Of a DNA stretch of 55,523 nt, positions 25,149 through 34,778 are shown piece after piece. Source of the DNA: a candidate division SR1 bacterium (GTDB lineage Bacteria; Patescibacteriota; JACMRA01); the NCBI GenBank assembly GCA_014377045.1, contig JACMQI010000039.1, forward strand, positions 1-55,523. The letters run 5' to 3'. Position 1 is the first letter of the stretch. Each line of letters opens with the position of its first letter. The notes under the pieces are model-generated. The model searched no databases, was not told where the DNA came from, and saw only the letters and a program-made list of their open reading frames with translations. Both the position numbers and the translations under genes were made by a program.

Positions 25149-26060
25149 TTACTTGAGCGTACTTCCACTTGCTAGAATATAATCAGCTTCAGGAGTAAGT
25201 ATAGATATTGATTGTTTTACAGAATCTGCACCATCTAGAAATTGCGGCATATTATCTGAGTTCACACCATCCTCTACAGTTAGCTGAGATTCAAGCTTAA
25301 TAACATCTCCTACTTTTGTTGTGATTACATGACTAGACTCAGTCTTACCATTCTCAGTATATTCATCTACACCTGCATTTTTAGTAACTCCATAGGCTAG
25401 ATCTTTAATATTTGTCTTATTTACAAGTGTTTCTGTTTGAACTTTATAGTAAGCAAACTTTGTTACAGGGTTTCCGAAACCTCCTACCGATCTATTAATT
25501 TGTAATGATACAGGAGTTCCTTTTGCTAAGGTTTTAGATGTTACACTAAGTGTGTCACCCCAAAACATTCGGACATTAGCCTTTGCATATGACTGTGGGA
25601 GTATAGTGTTTATATTTAAAGATTCACTTTTTCTTACAAAACCAATTTTTACGTCTTCAATACGGTGAGTAGACGTTACAAAGTTTCCATCTTCGTTATC
25701 TACACGCTGTTCATTTACACTGATTTTATCCTCTTTTAACCTCACATCTGAAGTTTGTTTATATATAGTGTCTTCTGCTTTAACAAAAGAAGATTTCTTA
25801 TCTCCAATCGCAGCTATATTTCCGTCTCTATTATAACCTACATAATAAAGTGCTGATCCACAACTAGAACGACAAAATAAAAAATCTGTTTTGTTTGTTT
25901 CTGAGACAGTCTCTGACTTAGAGTCTTGACTTGACTTTGCAGCTTCTTTAGTTACATCTGATTTATGTAAGTACCAACCAATAGTTGAGCCAGTACCAAA
26001 TAATAGTATTCCTACTGCAAATAGTGTTATTGATTTAGTTATTTTGTTTTTGTTTTCCAT
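25149..26060 (-). CDS. membrane-anchored exoprotein with C-terminal beta-sandwich
   Basis: 303 residues from the ATG at 26060 (MENKNKITKS). A TM anchor spans about residues 9-30, followed by a Ser/Lys/Glu linker, a Cys pair (CRSSCGS) and a beta-rich body. The end, with GDVIKLESQLTVEDGVNSD and ILTPEADYILASGSTLK, resembles the beta-sandwich anchor domains of exported proteins that end in a YxSASG-like strand. Function unknown. The promoter is TTGATT-N17-TATAAT about 22 nt before the ATG. Confidence 0.7.
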   Translation of the reverse strand: MENKNKITKSITLFAVGILLFGTGSTIGWYLHKSDVTKEAAKSSQDSKSETVSETNKTDFLFCRSSCGSALYYVGYNRDGNIAAIGDKKSSFVKAEDTIYKQTSDVRLKEDKISVNEQRVDNEDGNFVTSTHRIEDVKIGFVRKSESLNINTILPQSYAKANVRMFWGDTLSVTSKTLAKGTPVSLQINRSVGGFGNPVTKFAYYKVQTETLVNKTNIKDLAYGVTKNAGVDEYTENGKTESSHVITTKVGDVIKLESQLTVEDGVNSDNMPQFLDGADSVKQSISILTPEADYILASGSTLK

Positions 26061-26218
26061 ATAAAATATATTATTTATTTTAATTATATTTAAAGTTTTA
26101 TATTTAATCAAGTTTTTGTAAATAATCTTGCTATTACTTAATAACTAACAGTCTAGTGCAAACTATTATCATACGAAAAGAATACTTACATCATTTTTTA
26201 AAAAACAAGTTATAGCAG

Positions 26219-26989
26219 TTATGGTATTAATTTAGTCAAAGCTTCCATTGTATCTGGTGTGATCGTATATACACCATAAATAGGCTTAATACTTAAAACT
26301 CCATACTCTTTAAGCAATCGCTTATTGATAATATTTGCAGCTTCTGCAGAGCTCATAAACTCATCCGAAACCATCACACCCTTCCATGGACGAAACTTGA
26401 ATCGATTCATCAAGAAAGTAGTAGCAACTATCAAACTTCCTTCTATTAAAGCATTTGGCAAAAGTTTTTTTATTAATTCAGCACCTTTTTTGAGTGCATT
26501 TGTATTTGTTCCGATTTGTAAATAAACATTATCTACTATACCTGAAAGTGCTTTTTTTTCTAGTCTCTCATTTTCTTTCACTAGCTCTTCATTAGAATAA
26601 AATGGATTGTAAGCAACAGCTAGTTTTATATTTTTTGGCTTTAAATGATTACTTTTGATGTATTCAAGCGCTTCCAACGTATCAAATTTTGGTCTAGGAT
26701 TACCTGAAACAATTAATAAACTTTCTATTCCAGATTTTGTAGAGCGATCAAGATAATCCTTTAAGTGCTCGTACTTTTCTTCTAATTTCTTACTAGTGTG
26801 ATTTTTGAGAGAATAGTATGTAGTTAGTATTAATTCAGGCAAAGCCTCTTTGATTTTTTGGGCTGCAAGTAAGTTGTCAGGCATGCCATTTTTGTCTGTT
26901 AATGCCACCTCTGTAGCACCAGTTTCCTTAATTAATTCTATAGTTTTTTCTATTCCAATGAGGTTTTGGATTGTTAATTCGATAAGCAT
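26219..26989 (-). CDS. methylenetetrahydrofolate reductase-like TIM-barrel protein
   Basis: 256 residues. The alternation of strands and helices and the segments SGNPRPKFDTLEALEYIK, IKLAVAYNPFYSNEELVKEN and GIVDNVYLQIGTN correspond to the FAD-binding barrel of MetF (the LRGDPP, GVAxYPEGH and AGADFxxTQ regions). Several signature residues differ: YNPF in place of YPEGH, and QIGT instead of TQ. The 5,10-methylene-THF reduction is therefore only a possibility. No methionine gene is nearby. It has its own promoter, with an ATG 8 nt past the -10. Confidence 0.55.
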   Translation of the reverse strand: MLIELTIQNLIGIEKTIELIKETGATEVALTDKNGMPDNLLAAQKIKEALPELILTTYYSLKNHTSKKLEEKYEHLKDYLDRSTKSGIESLLIVSGNPRPKFDTLEALEYIKSNHLKPKNIKLAVAYNPFYSNEELVKENERLEKKALSGIVDNVYLQIGTNTNALKKGAELIKKLLPNALIEGSLIVATTFLMNRFKFRPWKGVMVSDEFMSSAEAANIINKRLLKEYGVLSIKPIYGVYTITPDTMEALTKLIP

Positions 26990-26997
26990 GATATGAA

Positions 26998-27026
26998 AAC
27001 TTAGTCTTTATTTCATAATATGTCAA
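26998..27026 (-). promoter_or_regulatory. promoter of the MTHFR-like gene (leaderless type)
   Basis: TTGACA (27021-27026), 17 bp, TAAGTT (26998-27003), 8 nt to the ATG at 26989. Confidence 0.65.
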
Positions 27027-27044
27027 GAAATGTAAGTATTAAAA

Positions 27045-28139
27045 TTAAGAAATAATTCCTCCTGCTACCATTTCATCTCCATCGTATATCACTACACTTT
27101 GACCTTTAGAAACAGCCCTTACTTGTTGCTTGAAATCGATGGTAATACTATCTCCATTTCTTGTCATTATGCATTCTTGAGCATCCTGCCTATATCGTAT
27201 CTGAGCTGCAAATACATACTCGGTCCCATCAATCAAATCACGAAAATAATTTATATTATTAGCAATCAATGAGTTGCTATATAAACTTTTTTGATCTGTA
27301 TCGTGTGCGACAGATACTGTATTTTTTTCAATATCTGTCGATCGTACAAACCATGGTCCCCCAGCTAAGCCAAGTTGGTGTCTTTGACCTATTGTATACT
27401 GAAAAGCACCACTATGTTTTCCTAAAATTTTTCCATAAACGTCAAGTATATTACCCTCTTTTTCTCCAAGAGTTTGTAGTAACAATTGTCTGACTGGAGT
27501 TTCACCGATAAAACAAAGGCCTTGAGAATCAGGCTTATAAGCAGTAATTAAGTTATATTTTTCAGCTAGTGCCCTCACTTCAGCTTTGGTATCAAACTTG
27601 CCTATTGGCATTAAAACATGGTCTAATTGGTCTTTTCTAATACGCCAAACGAAATAACTTTGGTCTTTTTTTTGATCTTTTCCTCGATATAATCGACCAT
27701 TTTGTGAGCGCGCATAGTGTCCAGTAGCTACAAAGTCGGCCCCAAGTTGTATAGCTTTTTCGTAGAAAATACCAAACTTTATAGTTGAGTTACACATTAC
27801 ATCAGGATTTGGCGTGCGACCTATTTTATACTCATTTATCATATAATCTACTACACCTTTCTTGTATTCTTCTTCAAAATCCCATACATAAAACGGTATA
27901 TCCAAACTATCTGCTACTAGTTGAGCATCAGTAGAATCTTCTTCCCAAAAACATCCATAGAGATCGTCACTTACTCCGATCTGTTTAAGCGATTCTATCG
28001 ACCAACATTTGATAAAGACACCGATAACATTATATCCTTCATTTTTGAGAATAGCAGCAGCAACCGATGAATCTACTCCACCTGACATCATCATATAAAC
28101 TGTAGATGTTTTTTTGATATGGCTAGACTCGATATTCAT
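27045..28139 (-). CDS. mnmA: tRNA-specific 2-thiouridylase MnmA
   Basis: Adenylates U34 of tRNA-Lys, -Glu and -Gln and adds sulfur at position 2. The PP-loop SGGVDSSVAA is at residues 19-28, the first catalytic Cys in NPDVMCNSTIKFG, and the second in SQGLCFIGE. The central part includes YTIGQRHQLGLAGGPWFV, and a beta-barrel ends the protein. 364 residues, normal length. The start at 28139 agrees with the family's short N-terminus. It may belong to the same leftward series as ftsW, whose reading direction and spacing (47 nt) are consistent. Confidence 0.96.
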   Translation of the reverse strand: MNIESSHIKKTSTVYMMMSGGVDSSVAAAILKNEGYNVIGVFIKCWSIESLKQIGVSDDLYGCFWEEDSTDAQLVADSLDIPFYVWDFEEEYKKGVVDYMINEYKIGRTPNPDVMCNSTIKFGIFYEKAIQLGADFVATGHYARSQNGRLYRGKDQKKDQSYFVWRIRKDQLDHVLMPIGKFDTKAEVRALAEKYNLITAYKPDSQGLCFIGETPVRQLLLQTLGEKEGNILDVYGKILGKHSGAFQYTIGQRHQLGLAGGPWFVRSTDIEKNTVSVAHDTDQKSLYSNSLIANNINYFRDLIDGTEYVFAAQIRYRQDAQECIMTRNGDSITIDFKQQVRAVSKGQSVVIYDGDEMVAGGIIS

Positions 28140-28186
28140 ATAGGTATCTTGGCATATTTACACAATATATGCAAGGTTTGAATTTA

Positions 28187-29461
28187 TCAGTTATTTCTCA
28201 GAAATCGACGTCTCTTTCCAGCATTTGTTTTACTTTCGACTTGTGAAGCGATATTATTTTCATTTTTTTGACTCGATATATTCATAAGGATACCAACTGA
28301 AGCTAGATTAAGTACTAAGGCAGTACCCCCTTCTGATACAAAAGGAAGCGGTAAACCTTTTAGCGGTGCTAACCCTATAATTCCCCCTACATTCCAAAAA
28401 GCTTGCAGTACAATCCAAATTGTGATGCCTACCGCAAGTGCTTTACCACCAACATCAGGAGCTTCACGAGCAATTTTTAGACCACGAAAACAAAAAACGA
28501 TATAAAGACTAAGAAATAATGTAGTAAAAATAAATCCCATTTCTTCTGCTATGATAGAAATGATGGCGTCTGTACTACTCTCTGGCACTATACCTTGTTG
28601 TTTTGCAATACTATTTCCATATCCAGCTCCCCACAATCCTCCATCTGAAATAGCTTTTTGGGCATTTTTTGTTTGATAATTTTCTGCTTTCGTGGCGTTT
28701 TTAGTATCATAGGCAGATTTGATACGGCTAAGACGATAACCAGTTGTAAAACTCGAAATAAGAACAAAAATACTAACAATAGTTACAACAATTCCCAATA
28801 TTTTCATGGGTACTTTAGTAGCCCACATAGCTGAAAAAAGTATACAAAAAATAAGCACTATACTACCAAGATCTGGCTGCACGATGATGAGCGAAGATAT
28901 CAGAAAAAAAGCATAAAATGGTCGTTTTAAAGACATCCAGGTTATTTCTTGATCTTTAAACTCATTGATTTTAGCAGCAAAAAATATCAATAGTGTAAGT
29001 TTAGCTAGCTCACTTGGCTGCACAAGAAGAAGCGGTGTATCTATCCAGCGTATAGAACCATTGGCAATACTAGGAGCGATAATTGGATTGGCTCGCCCGT
29101 CTATAAATACTTTTTTTGCAGCCTCTGACATTCCAGTAACCTGTGTAAAAATAGCGAACCCAGCTAAAAATGCCAGTAAAACAATAGTAATATAAAGTAA
29201 AGTATTTTTGACCTTAAATAAATTATGATAATCAACTCTTGCAAGAATATATGATAAAAACCCACCAATCCAAAGACCAAATATCATTTGTTTAAGTAGT
29301 TCTTTGTAAAAATCTGCTTGTACTTTAACTGATAAAGCACTGGCGAGAAAAGTAAGTCCAGCAATACAAAGAGTAATAACCACAGTTAGTAAAACCCAAT
29401 CATAGTTTTTGTTAATCGATTGGAAGCGAGTAAAAAATTTGTTACGAGAAAAATTGTTCAT
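28187..29461 (-). CDS. ftsW: FtsW-type SEDS peptidoglycan glycosyltransferase
   Basis: 424 residues from the ATG at 29461 (MNNFSRNKFFTRF). The frame is open to 29488 but that ATG overlaps the promoter. There are about ten TM segments, with LLLVQPSELAKLTLL, GAGYGNSIAKQQGIVPESSTD, and the SEDS signature LKGLPLPFVSEGGTALVLNL. SEDS proteins polymerise lipid II at the septum or side wall. FtsW is favoured over RodA by PLPFVSEGG, but no division gene is adjacent to decide it. Confidence 0.9.
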   Translation of the reverse strand: MNNFSRNKFFTRFQSINKNYDWVLLTVVITLCIAGLTFLASALSVKVQADFYKELLKQMIFGLWIGGFLSYILARVDYHNLFKVKNTLLYITIVLLAFLAGFAIFTQVTGMSEAAKKVFIDGRANPIIAPSIANGSIRWIDTPLLLVQPSELAKLTLLIFFAAKINEFKDQEITWMSLKRPFYAFFLISSLIIVQPDLGSIVLIFCILFSAMWATKVPMKILGIVVTIVSIFVLISSFTTGYRLSRIKSAYDTKNATKAENYQTKNAQKAISDGGLWGAGYGNSIAKQQGIVPESSTDAIISIIAEEMGFIFTTLFLSLYIVFCFRGLKIAREAPDVGGKALAVGITIWIVLQAFWNVGGIIGLAPLKGLPLPFVSEGGTALVLNLASVGILMNISSQKNENNIASQVESKTNAGKRRRFLRNN

Positions 29462-29472
29462 GCTACCTATTA

Positions 29473-29501
29473 GTAGTATATGAGTCAAATCCTTTTGTCA
29501 A
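29473..29501 (-). promoter_or_regulatory. promoter of ftsW (leaderless type)
   Basis: TTGACA (29496-29501), 17 bp, TACTAC (29473-29478), 11 nt to the ATG at 29461. Confidence 0.6.
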
Positions 29502-29587
29502 GTTGGTTATTTTGTCTTATTAATAAAGGCTAAATGATAAAAATGGAATACTGTTTTGATTCTTCTTTTATTTATAAAATAGGTGAT

Positions 29588-30562
29588 TTATTTGCAATCT
29601 AACGCTTTTGCTAACGCGGTAAGATTTTCTTTTTGTACAGAAATATAATCCTTACCTATTTTTTGCTCCTCATCGGTCAACCCTTCCAGTGGATTGAGCA
29701 CTAGAATTTGAGCTCCAGTTTCTTTGGCGATAGTTTCGGCTAATTTAGGGGACGCTAATGTCTCACTAAATATATATTTAATACCTTTTTCTTTTACCAG
29801 CTGGGATATTTGAGCCAAATCTTTACTAGACGGTTCACTTTCAGGCGAAATTCCACTAATAGGAGTAGATTTAAACCTATACTCTTTTGCTAAATATTGG
29901 AGGAAATTGTGTGAAGTTATAACCTCATTTTTTGTGCAATTAGCAAGCCTTGTCTCATACTCGTTGTCTAACTGAGCTAAATTGTTGATAGCACCGTTAC
30001 TATTATATTCGTATATATCTTTATTTTTTATATCGATTTTTATGAGCTCATCTCGAATTACTTGTATTTGCCTAATAGCCATCTTTGGACTCAACCAAAT
30101 ATGAGGATCTGTTTCATTTTTTTCTTCAGTCGTATTTTTATAAATATTTACGGTTTCAAGTGGCTTTAGAATTGTAAAATTAGAACTCATATCGATTGTT
30201 TTGACATTAGCTTTCTCAAGATCAGATTTTATTTTGGATGCCCAAGGATCAAGACCAGCACCATTGAATACTAATAATTGAGATTTATATACGTCTTGTG
30301 TTTGGCTGGTAGTAGGTTCATACTCATGCGGCTCACTTCCTGCAGGAGTAATATTTTTGACCGTAACAAGACCGCCGCCGACCTGCTGCGCGAAATAATA
30401 AAGAGGGTAAAAACTAGTAGATACTGTAATGTTTGGATTTTGAGCGACTTTATTTGGATTATTTTTGTGCTGTAATATAAAAATAAAGGTAAAGACTATA
30501 AAAAGTACTATACCCAATACTGCAAATATTTTAATTTTGGGACTTATAGTCTTACTAATCAT
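29588..30562 (-). CDS. metal ABC transporter substrate-binding protein (ZnuA/TroA family)
   Basis: 324 residues with an N-terminal membrane anchor (about 12-30). It binds a divalent metal outside the cell and hands it to an ABC permease. Metal ligands of cluster A-I proteins are visible: His in AGSEPHEYEP, His in DPHIWLSP, His in TSHNFLQYL, and an acidic residue in FSETLASPKLAE. The His-rich loop typical of many ZnuA proteins is absent, so zinc and manganese cannot be told apart. No permease or ATPase gene is in the window. A Fur-family regulator lies about 0.9 kb away, and the promoter shares a 15-mer with the M16 protease promoter. Confidence 0.9.
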   Translation of the reverse strand: MISKTISPKIKIFAVLGIVLFIVFTFIFILQHKNNPNKVAQNPNITVSTSFYPLYYFAQQVGGGLVTVKNITPAGSEPHEYEPTTSQTQDVYKSQLLVFNGAGLDPWASKIKSDLEKANVKTIDMSSNFTILKPLETVNIYKNTTEEKNETDPHIWLSPKMAIRQIQVIRDELIKIDIKNKDIYEYNSNGAINNLAQLDNEYETRLANCTKNEVITSHNFLQYLAKEYRFKSTPISGISPESEPSSKDLAQISQLVKEKGIKYIFSETLASPKLAETIAKETGAQILVLNPLEGLTDEEQKIGKDYISVQKENLTALAKALDCK

Positions 30563-30566
30563 ATAA

Positions 30567-30581
30567 AATAGTTAATGCAAC
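30567..30581. repeat. 15-bp sequence shared with the M16 protease promoter (copy 1)
   Basis: AATAGTTAATGCAAC on the plus strand, covering the -10 and part of the spacer of the znuA promoter. An identical 15-mer is at 34779-34793. The core GTTAATGCAAC has a partial GTT-N5-AAC dyad. Candidate operator of the Fur-family protein encoded between the two. Confidence 0.45.
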
Positions 30582-30598
30582 TCGTTTGCTTTTGTCAA
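30569..30598 (-). promoter_or_regulatory. promoter of the znuA-like gene (leaderless type)
   Basis: TTGACA (30593-30598), 18 bp, TAACTA (30569-30574), 6 nt to the ATG at 30562. Confidence 0.65.
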
Positions 30599-30720
30599 TA
30601 AAAAATTAAGAAATTATAAAAGACACCAAAATAAATTTATGCCCTAGAATAATATGCTTAGAAAAGTCATATCAGCTAAGTCAACTTTTGTTGAGTATCC
30701 TTTATATTTTTAGATTGAAG

Positions 30721-30972
30721 CTAATTTAGACGACAACCCATTGTTCTAATACCTACATTTCTTGCTAATTTTTGTGCGGCTTCACATCCATTTTCAGTGA
30801 GATATGGCTTTGAATATTGTTTATTCATTATACTGCCTGAATCGCTGAACATGTACGTCCACATTCCAGCAACCGCTTTTTCTTCACGAATGCCATTTTG
30901 AATTACCGAACCAAGAAATACGCCAAAAACAATTGAAACGACGACGATGTAAGCAATATTGAACTTATTCAT
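30721..30972 (-). CDS. small single-TM protein, unknown
   Basis: 83 residues with an N-terminal TM (about 6-25) and a 55-residue extracytoplasmic part containing two Cys (NGCEAA and MGCRLN) that may form a disulphide. No family recognised. A TTGTAC-N16-TAGTAT promoter lies just upstream (about 30991-31018), on the far side of a decayed stretch. Confidence 0.6.
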   Translation of the reverse strand: MNKFNIAYIVVVSIVFGVFLGSVIQNGIREEKAVAGMWTYMFSDSGSIMNKQYSKPYLTENGCEAAQKLARNVGIRTMGCRLN

Positions 30973-31314
30973 TAAAAAAATTCCAAAAGGATACTATAAT
31001 TTAATAGCTACAGTACAATAGCGTATTTATAGTATTTATGCAAATATAGTTTATTCTTAAACGACGATATAATGACAGAGATAACAATCTTTATGGTAAA
31101 GCTGTATTTCATTTATTTTATGAAGGAATCAGCTATATAAGCACTTGGGAAAGATTCTTGATTTCCTGAATATGGCTTATAAGGATAGTATCTCTCTAGT
31201 ATTATCTGTTATATCTCTTTATGCAAAAATATACAGATCGGCAATAAAACAAGTTTAAATTAGTACTACAGCTCTAAGATTTATTAACACCTCACCCCTA
31301 AACTATTCTATTGT
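30973..31314. other. gap with possible gene remnant
   Basis: No intact gene. On the plus strand, 31060-31170 reads RRYNDRDNNLYGKAVFHLFY and then GISYISTWERFLIS before a TGA, and another frame continues MAYKDSISLVLSVISLYAKI to a TAA near 31259. Coding character suggests a remnant of a small gene broken by a shift, but I cannot name it. The rest holds only the promoter of the small TM protein gene. Confidence 0.3.
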
Positions 31315-31343
31315 TTGACACTAATGTTGAACTTATATATAAA
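31315..31343 (+). promoter_or_regulatory. promoter upstream of the Fur-family gene
   Basis: TTGACA (31315-31320), 17 bp, TATAAA (31338-31343). The first ATG, 7 nt on at 31351, opens a 12-codon reading frame (MLVTKAITQFIF); the regulator itself starts at 31419. The leader is thus about 70 nt and may contain a leaderless mini-ORF. Confidence 0.6.
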
Positions 31344-31418
31344 TAACAATATGTTAGTCACCAAGGCTATTACCCAATTTATATTTTAATAAATCCTCCT
31401 AAAAATGATATTCTTAAT

Positions 31419-31850
31419 ATGCAGTCAATTATAGTTAATAAACTAAAAACAAAAGGATATCGCCTTACTGTAGCACGAAAAGCTATAATCAATATTTTTG
31501 AGTCTAATAATAAGCCAATTTCTGCCGAGCAAGTCAATGACATTTTGATCGAAGACAGCATATATATTAATAAAAGTACGCTTTATAGGGAAATAGATTT
31601 TTTAGTTATTCAAAACTTACTAAAGCCTATTCAGCTTCAAGAAAAGACCAAGAGATATGAACTAGTCCACCTTCACCATCACCATCATCTAATATGCCAA
31701 AAATGTAATAAAATAGAAGATTTTGAAATAAAAAACTGTATTGATGATGTATTAACAAAAGTTACATCAGATCACAATTTTTTGATAAGTGATCACATTC
31801 TTGATATATATGGGATATGTAGCCAATGTCAAATTAAGAAAGAGGTTTGA
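31419..31850 (+). CDS. Fur-family metal-responsive transcription regulator
   Basis: 143 residues. Winged-helix part: GYRLTVARKAIINIFE and STLYREIDFLVIQNLL. Metal region: the His-rich HLHHHHHLICQKCNKIEDFE plus CxxC pairs CQKC and CSQC, the structural zinc site of Fur, Zur and PerR proteins. The neighbouring znuA-like gene makes Zur the most likely type. Its 3' end overlaps the converging M16 gene by 17 nt. A 15-bp sequence shared by the promoters of znuA and M16 is a candidate operator. Confidence 0.9.
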   Translation: MQSIIVNKLKTKGYRLTVARKAIINIFESNNKPISAEQVNDILIEDSIYINKSTLYREIDFLVIQNLLKPIQLQEKTKRYELVHLHHHHHLICQKCNKIEDFEIKNCIDDVLTKVTSDHNFLISDHILDIYGICSQCQIKKEV

Positions 31851-34740
31851 TTACTTCATAGCTTGATTTATTTGCTATTTCATCAAAACTACTTTGTGAG
31901 CTAAAGATAGCCCATTTTCCATCTTTAAAAGAAGTGGATAAAATATTACCGAGCTTATGGAAATCGTCGATACTGACATCTAGTATTTGCTTGCGGATTT
32001 GAGATAATTCCTCATATGTACGACCTGTCAAAGTACGTATGAGACTTACCCATCCTTTATCTCGCGGAGCCATATACGAGTCAAATTTACCAATTGAACC
32101 TATAACCGAATTAAGTATATCATTTTTGTCGATTTTTAGATCTTGTAAATATTCACCAATTTTAGCATAGTCTTTGATAGTACCTTCAAAACGAGGATCC
32201 CGATACGACCAAAAATTTACTACCCCACTTAATTTATCAAGTGTAGCTCGGGAACCATATGCGCCACCTTGAGCACGTATCTTGGACCAAAGATAATCAT
32301 AGTTTAGATGATTTAATACGACATCAAGCTGTCCGCCAATCACCCCTGAAAAAGCAGTCTTTAAATTTACTCCATAACATACATAATTTACTTTTGTAGG
32401 TATTACAAAGACTGTTTTATCTTTATATTTAGATGACAAAATACTAGATTTATTGATAAATCCTTGTCTAAAAGTAGAGATAAAATCAAAAATAGGTTTT
32501 TCAAGAGTGTTCAAATCTTTCGACTCAACAGTAATATTTACTACTAAACTATTTTTTATAAAAAGATTATTTTGAATATAAAATAAATCATTTAGTACTT
32601 CCTGCCAGTTAGTTTCTACTCTCAAAATTGTTTCTTGAAGCCATTGTAGATATCTATAACCACTCGTAATCTCATCGAAATCACCTGACCTAGACACCAG
32701 TGAATTTATAGCCATAGTACCATATACTCGACCATCGGATACTATATTTGACTCCAAAGTAGATTTCAGATCTATAAGAATTTGCTTTATCTTGTCTTTA
32801 TTATCTAGTTTAAGTGTTTGGATTATTTCACTCCATATTTCTAAAAGTGAAGCAATACTACGAGGCAATACCTTGCCTCTCAAAAATAAATACCGTACAA
32901 CACTTTCTCCATCAACTTTCTCCATATTTATGACTTTCGATGAAAAATTTCCTGTATGAAGATCTAATAATTGATTTATGTCATTTGCAGTATAGTGGGT
33001 AGTATTAAGTTCAGTAAAGAGCCTACTATACAGTGCTAAATATGGATAATACTTTGCATCAATTGCATCCAGATCAAAACCTATGTCAATATATGCCACG
33101 CCATTTGTATGAATATTATGGTAATATACAGGTACATCTTGAACACTATTTTTTATACTTGGTATTATTTCAGGATCACCTTTTAAATCTTCAAAAGTGA
33201 GTTTTGGAAGCATTGCTAGTTGCTCTGGAGTGTCCTTTATATTTTGAAATTCTTTAAGTTTTTGTGTTTCTAATACTAATTCGTTAAGTTTGGATATAGA
33301 TAAAGATTGTTTATAACTATCTAATTCTTTGGTTTCTTCTGCAGCAATATCATCAAGCAAGCCTTTCTTAGGTAAATAAATAAAATCTAATCTATGAGTA
33401 TTTTCAATAAGCTCTTTTTGTATCATGTCTTCAAAATATCTAGGATTGGATTGCAGCTCTTGTTTAAGCTCAAGCAAGTCTTTTTCAAATGATAGCGTGT
33501 TCATAAAATCCCTATCATAAACCCAATCTACCAGTATATCAAGCATCATTGCCAAACCCTTGGGATAACTACCAGTTTCATACTCACGAAGCTGAAACTC
33601 GGTTGAATTAATAGCAGCTTCAATATCTTTAGGATTTATTCCATTGGTTACAATATTATCTAAAGTACTGTATACTAGCTCGATTACTTTAGATTGGTCA
33701 GACTCAATAACACCTTTTAATCCATAACTAATCATAGGCTGCACAAGATCAAGTTCAAAACCAAAAAATGGAGCAGTATCTTCACCTAGCTTAGAGTCCA
33801 CAAGTGACTTGTAAATAGGTGCAGTTGGAGAGCCTGTTAAAATTTTATCTAAAATATAGTATGGTAGGCTATTTTCTTTTTTTGAAAATAACCAGCTAGT
33901 TGATACATAACCTTTATCAAGAGAGCTATCACCAGGATCAAAATATTCAACTTTATGCGCTAATCTAGGTAAAATATCTTGAGTGTGAATAGTGGAATCT
34001 ACATCTATTTTATCAAATTGGTTCAAATATTCGTTTATAAGATCAAATCTATCATCGCTTGTATCATCACCATAAACATATATAAGCGAGTTTGAAGGAT
34101 GGTAAAAAGTTTTATGGAAATTAACAAAGTTTTCGTAACTTAAAGATGGAATTTTTGCTGGATTACCTCCGCTATCATGACTGTATGTGTTATTAGGGTT
34201 TAAAGCATTCATGATATAGTCCGTATATATACTATCAGGATTTGAATATACACCTTTCATCTCATTAAACACTACTCCTTTATAAGTTACAGGATTATCT
34301 GTACCCTCTATTTCATAGTGCCAACCTTCTTGTTTAAAAGTTTCAGGAAGAAGCTTTGGGAAAAGTACAGCATCCATATACACCTTTGCAAGATTATATA
34401 GGTCTTTTTTATTCTGACTTGCTACAGGATAAACTGTACGATCTGGATAGGTAAATGCATTTAAAAATGTATTGAGCGAAGACTTAACTAAGTTTACAAA
34501 AGGTTCTTTAAGAGGATAGTTTTGAGATCCATTTAGTACTGAGTGTTCTAATATATGAGGAACACCGGTACTATCGCTGACAGGAGTTCGAAAGCTCACA
34601 CCAAAAACTTTATTAGTGTCATCATTTTCCATAAATAGCACGGTAGTACCACTTTTAATATGAATGTATAATTTTAGCTCAGATGAATATTCTGTAATAG
34701 TAGTTTGCTTGATAAGTTTGAAAAAATCTTTAGCTGACAT
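31834..34740 (-). CDS. M16C zinc metalloprotease (presequence protease/insulinase family)
   Basis: 968 residues, the length of the single-chain M16C enzymes (PreP/Cym1/HypA type) that degrade peptides inside a closed chamber. The inverted zinc motif HILEH is at residues 62-66, with VVFNEMKGVYSNP carrying the likely distal Glu. The second half is the inactive homologous half. No signal peptide, so it is probably cytoplasmic and recycles peptides. As a zinc enzyme next to a Fur-family regulator and a ZnuA-like protein it may be metal-regulated. It has a leaderless-type promoter, 9 nt from -10 to ATG. Confidence 0.93.
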   Translation of the reverse strand: MSAKDFFKLIKQTTITEYSSELKLYIHIKSGTTVLFMENDDTNKVFGVSFRTPVSDSTGVPHILEHSVLNGSQNYPLKEPFVNLVKSSLNTFLNAFTYPDRTVYPVASQNKKDLYNLAKVYMDAVLFPKLLPETFKQEGWHYEIEGTDNPVTYKGVVFNEMKGVYSNPDSIYTDYIMNALNPNNTYSHDSGGNPAKIPSLSYENFVNFHKTFYHPSNSLIYVYGDDTSDDRFDLINEYLNQFDKIDVDSTIHTQDILPRLAHKVEYFDPGDSSLDKGYVSTSWLFSKKENSLPYYILDKILTGSPTAPIYKSLVDSKLGEDTAPFFGFELDLVQPMISYGLKGVIESDQSKVIELVYSTLDNIVTNGINPKDIEAAINSTEFQLREYETGSYPKGLAMMLDILVDWVYDRDFMNTLSFEKDLLELKQELQSNPRYFEDMIQKELIENTHRLDFIYLPKKGLLDDIAAEETKELDSYKQSLSISKLNELVLETQKLKEFQNIKDTPEQLAMLPKLTFEDLKGDPEIIPSIKNSVQDVPVYYHNIHTNGVAYIDIGFDLDAIDAKYYPYLALYSRLFTELNTTHYTANDINQLLDLHTGNFSSKVINMEKVDGESVVRYLFLRGKVLPRSIASLLEIWSEIIQTLKLDNKDKIKQILIDLKSTLESNIVSDGRVYGTMAINSLVSRSGDFDEITSGYRYLQWLQETILRVETNWQEVLNDLFYIQNNLFIKNSLVVNITVESKDLNTLEKPIFDFISTFRQGFINKSSILSSKYKDKTVFVIPTKVNYVCYGVNLKTAFSGVIGGQLDVVLNHLNYDYLWSKIRAQGGAYGSRATLDKLSGVVNFWSYRDPRFEGTIKDYAKIGEYLQDLKIDKNDILNSVIGSIGKFDSYMAPRDKGWVSLIRTLTGRTYEELSQIRKQILDVSIDDFHKLGNILSTSFKDGKWAIFSSQSSFDEIANKSSYEVIKPLS

Positions 34741-34749
34741 ATTGTATAA

Positions 34750-34777
34750 GATATACTAAAATCAAAAAATTAGTCAA
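34750..34777 (-). promoter_or_regulatory. promoter of the M16C protease gene (leaderless type)
   Basis: TTGACT (34772-34777), 16 bp, TATATC (34750-34755), 9 nt to the ATG. The shared 15-mer (34779-34793) lies just upstream of the -35. Confidence 0.65.
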
Positions 34778-34778
34778 G

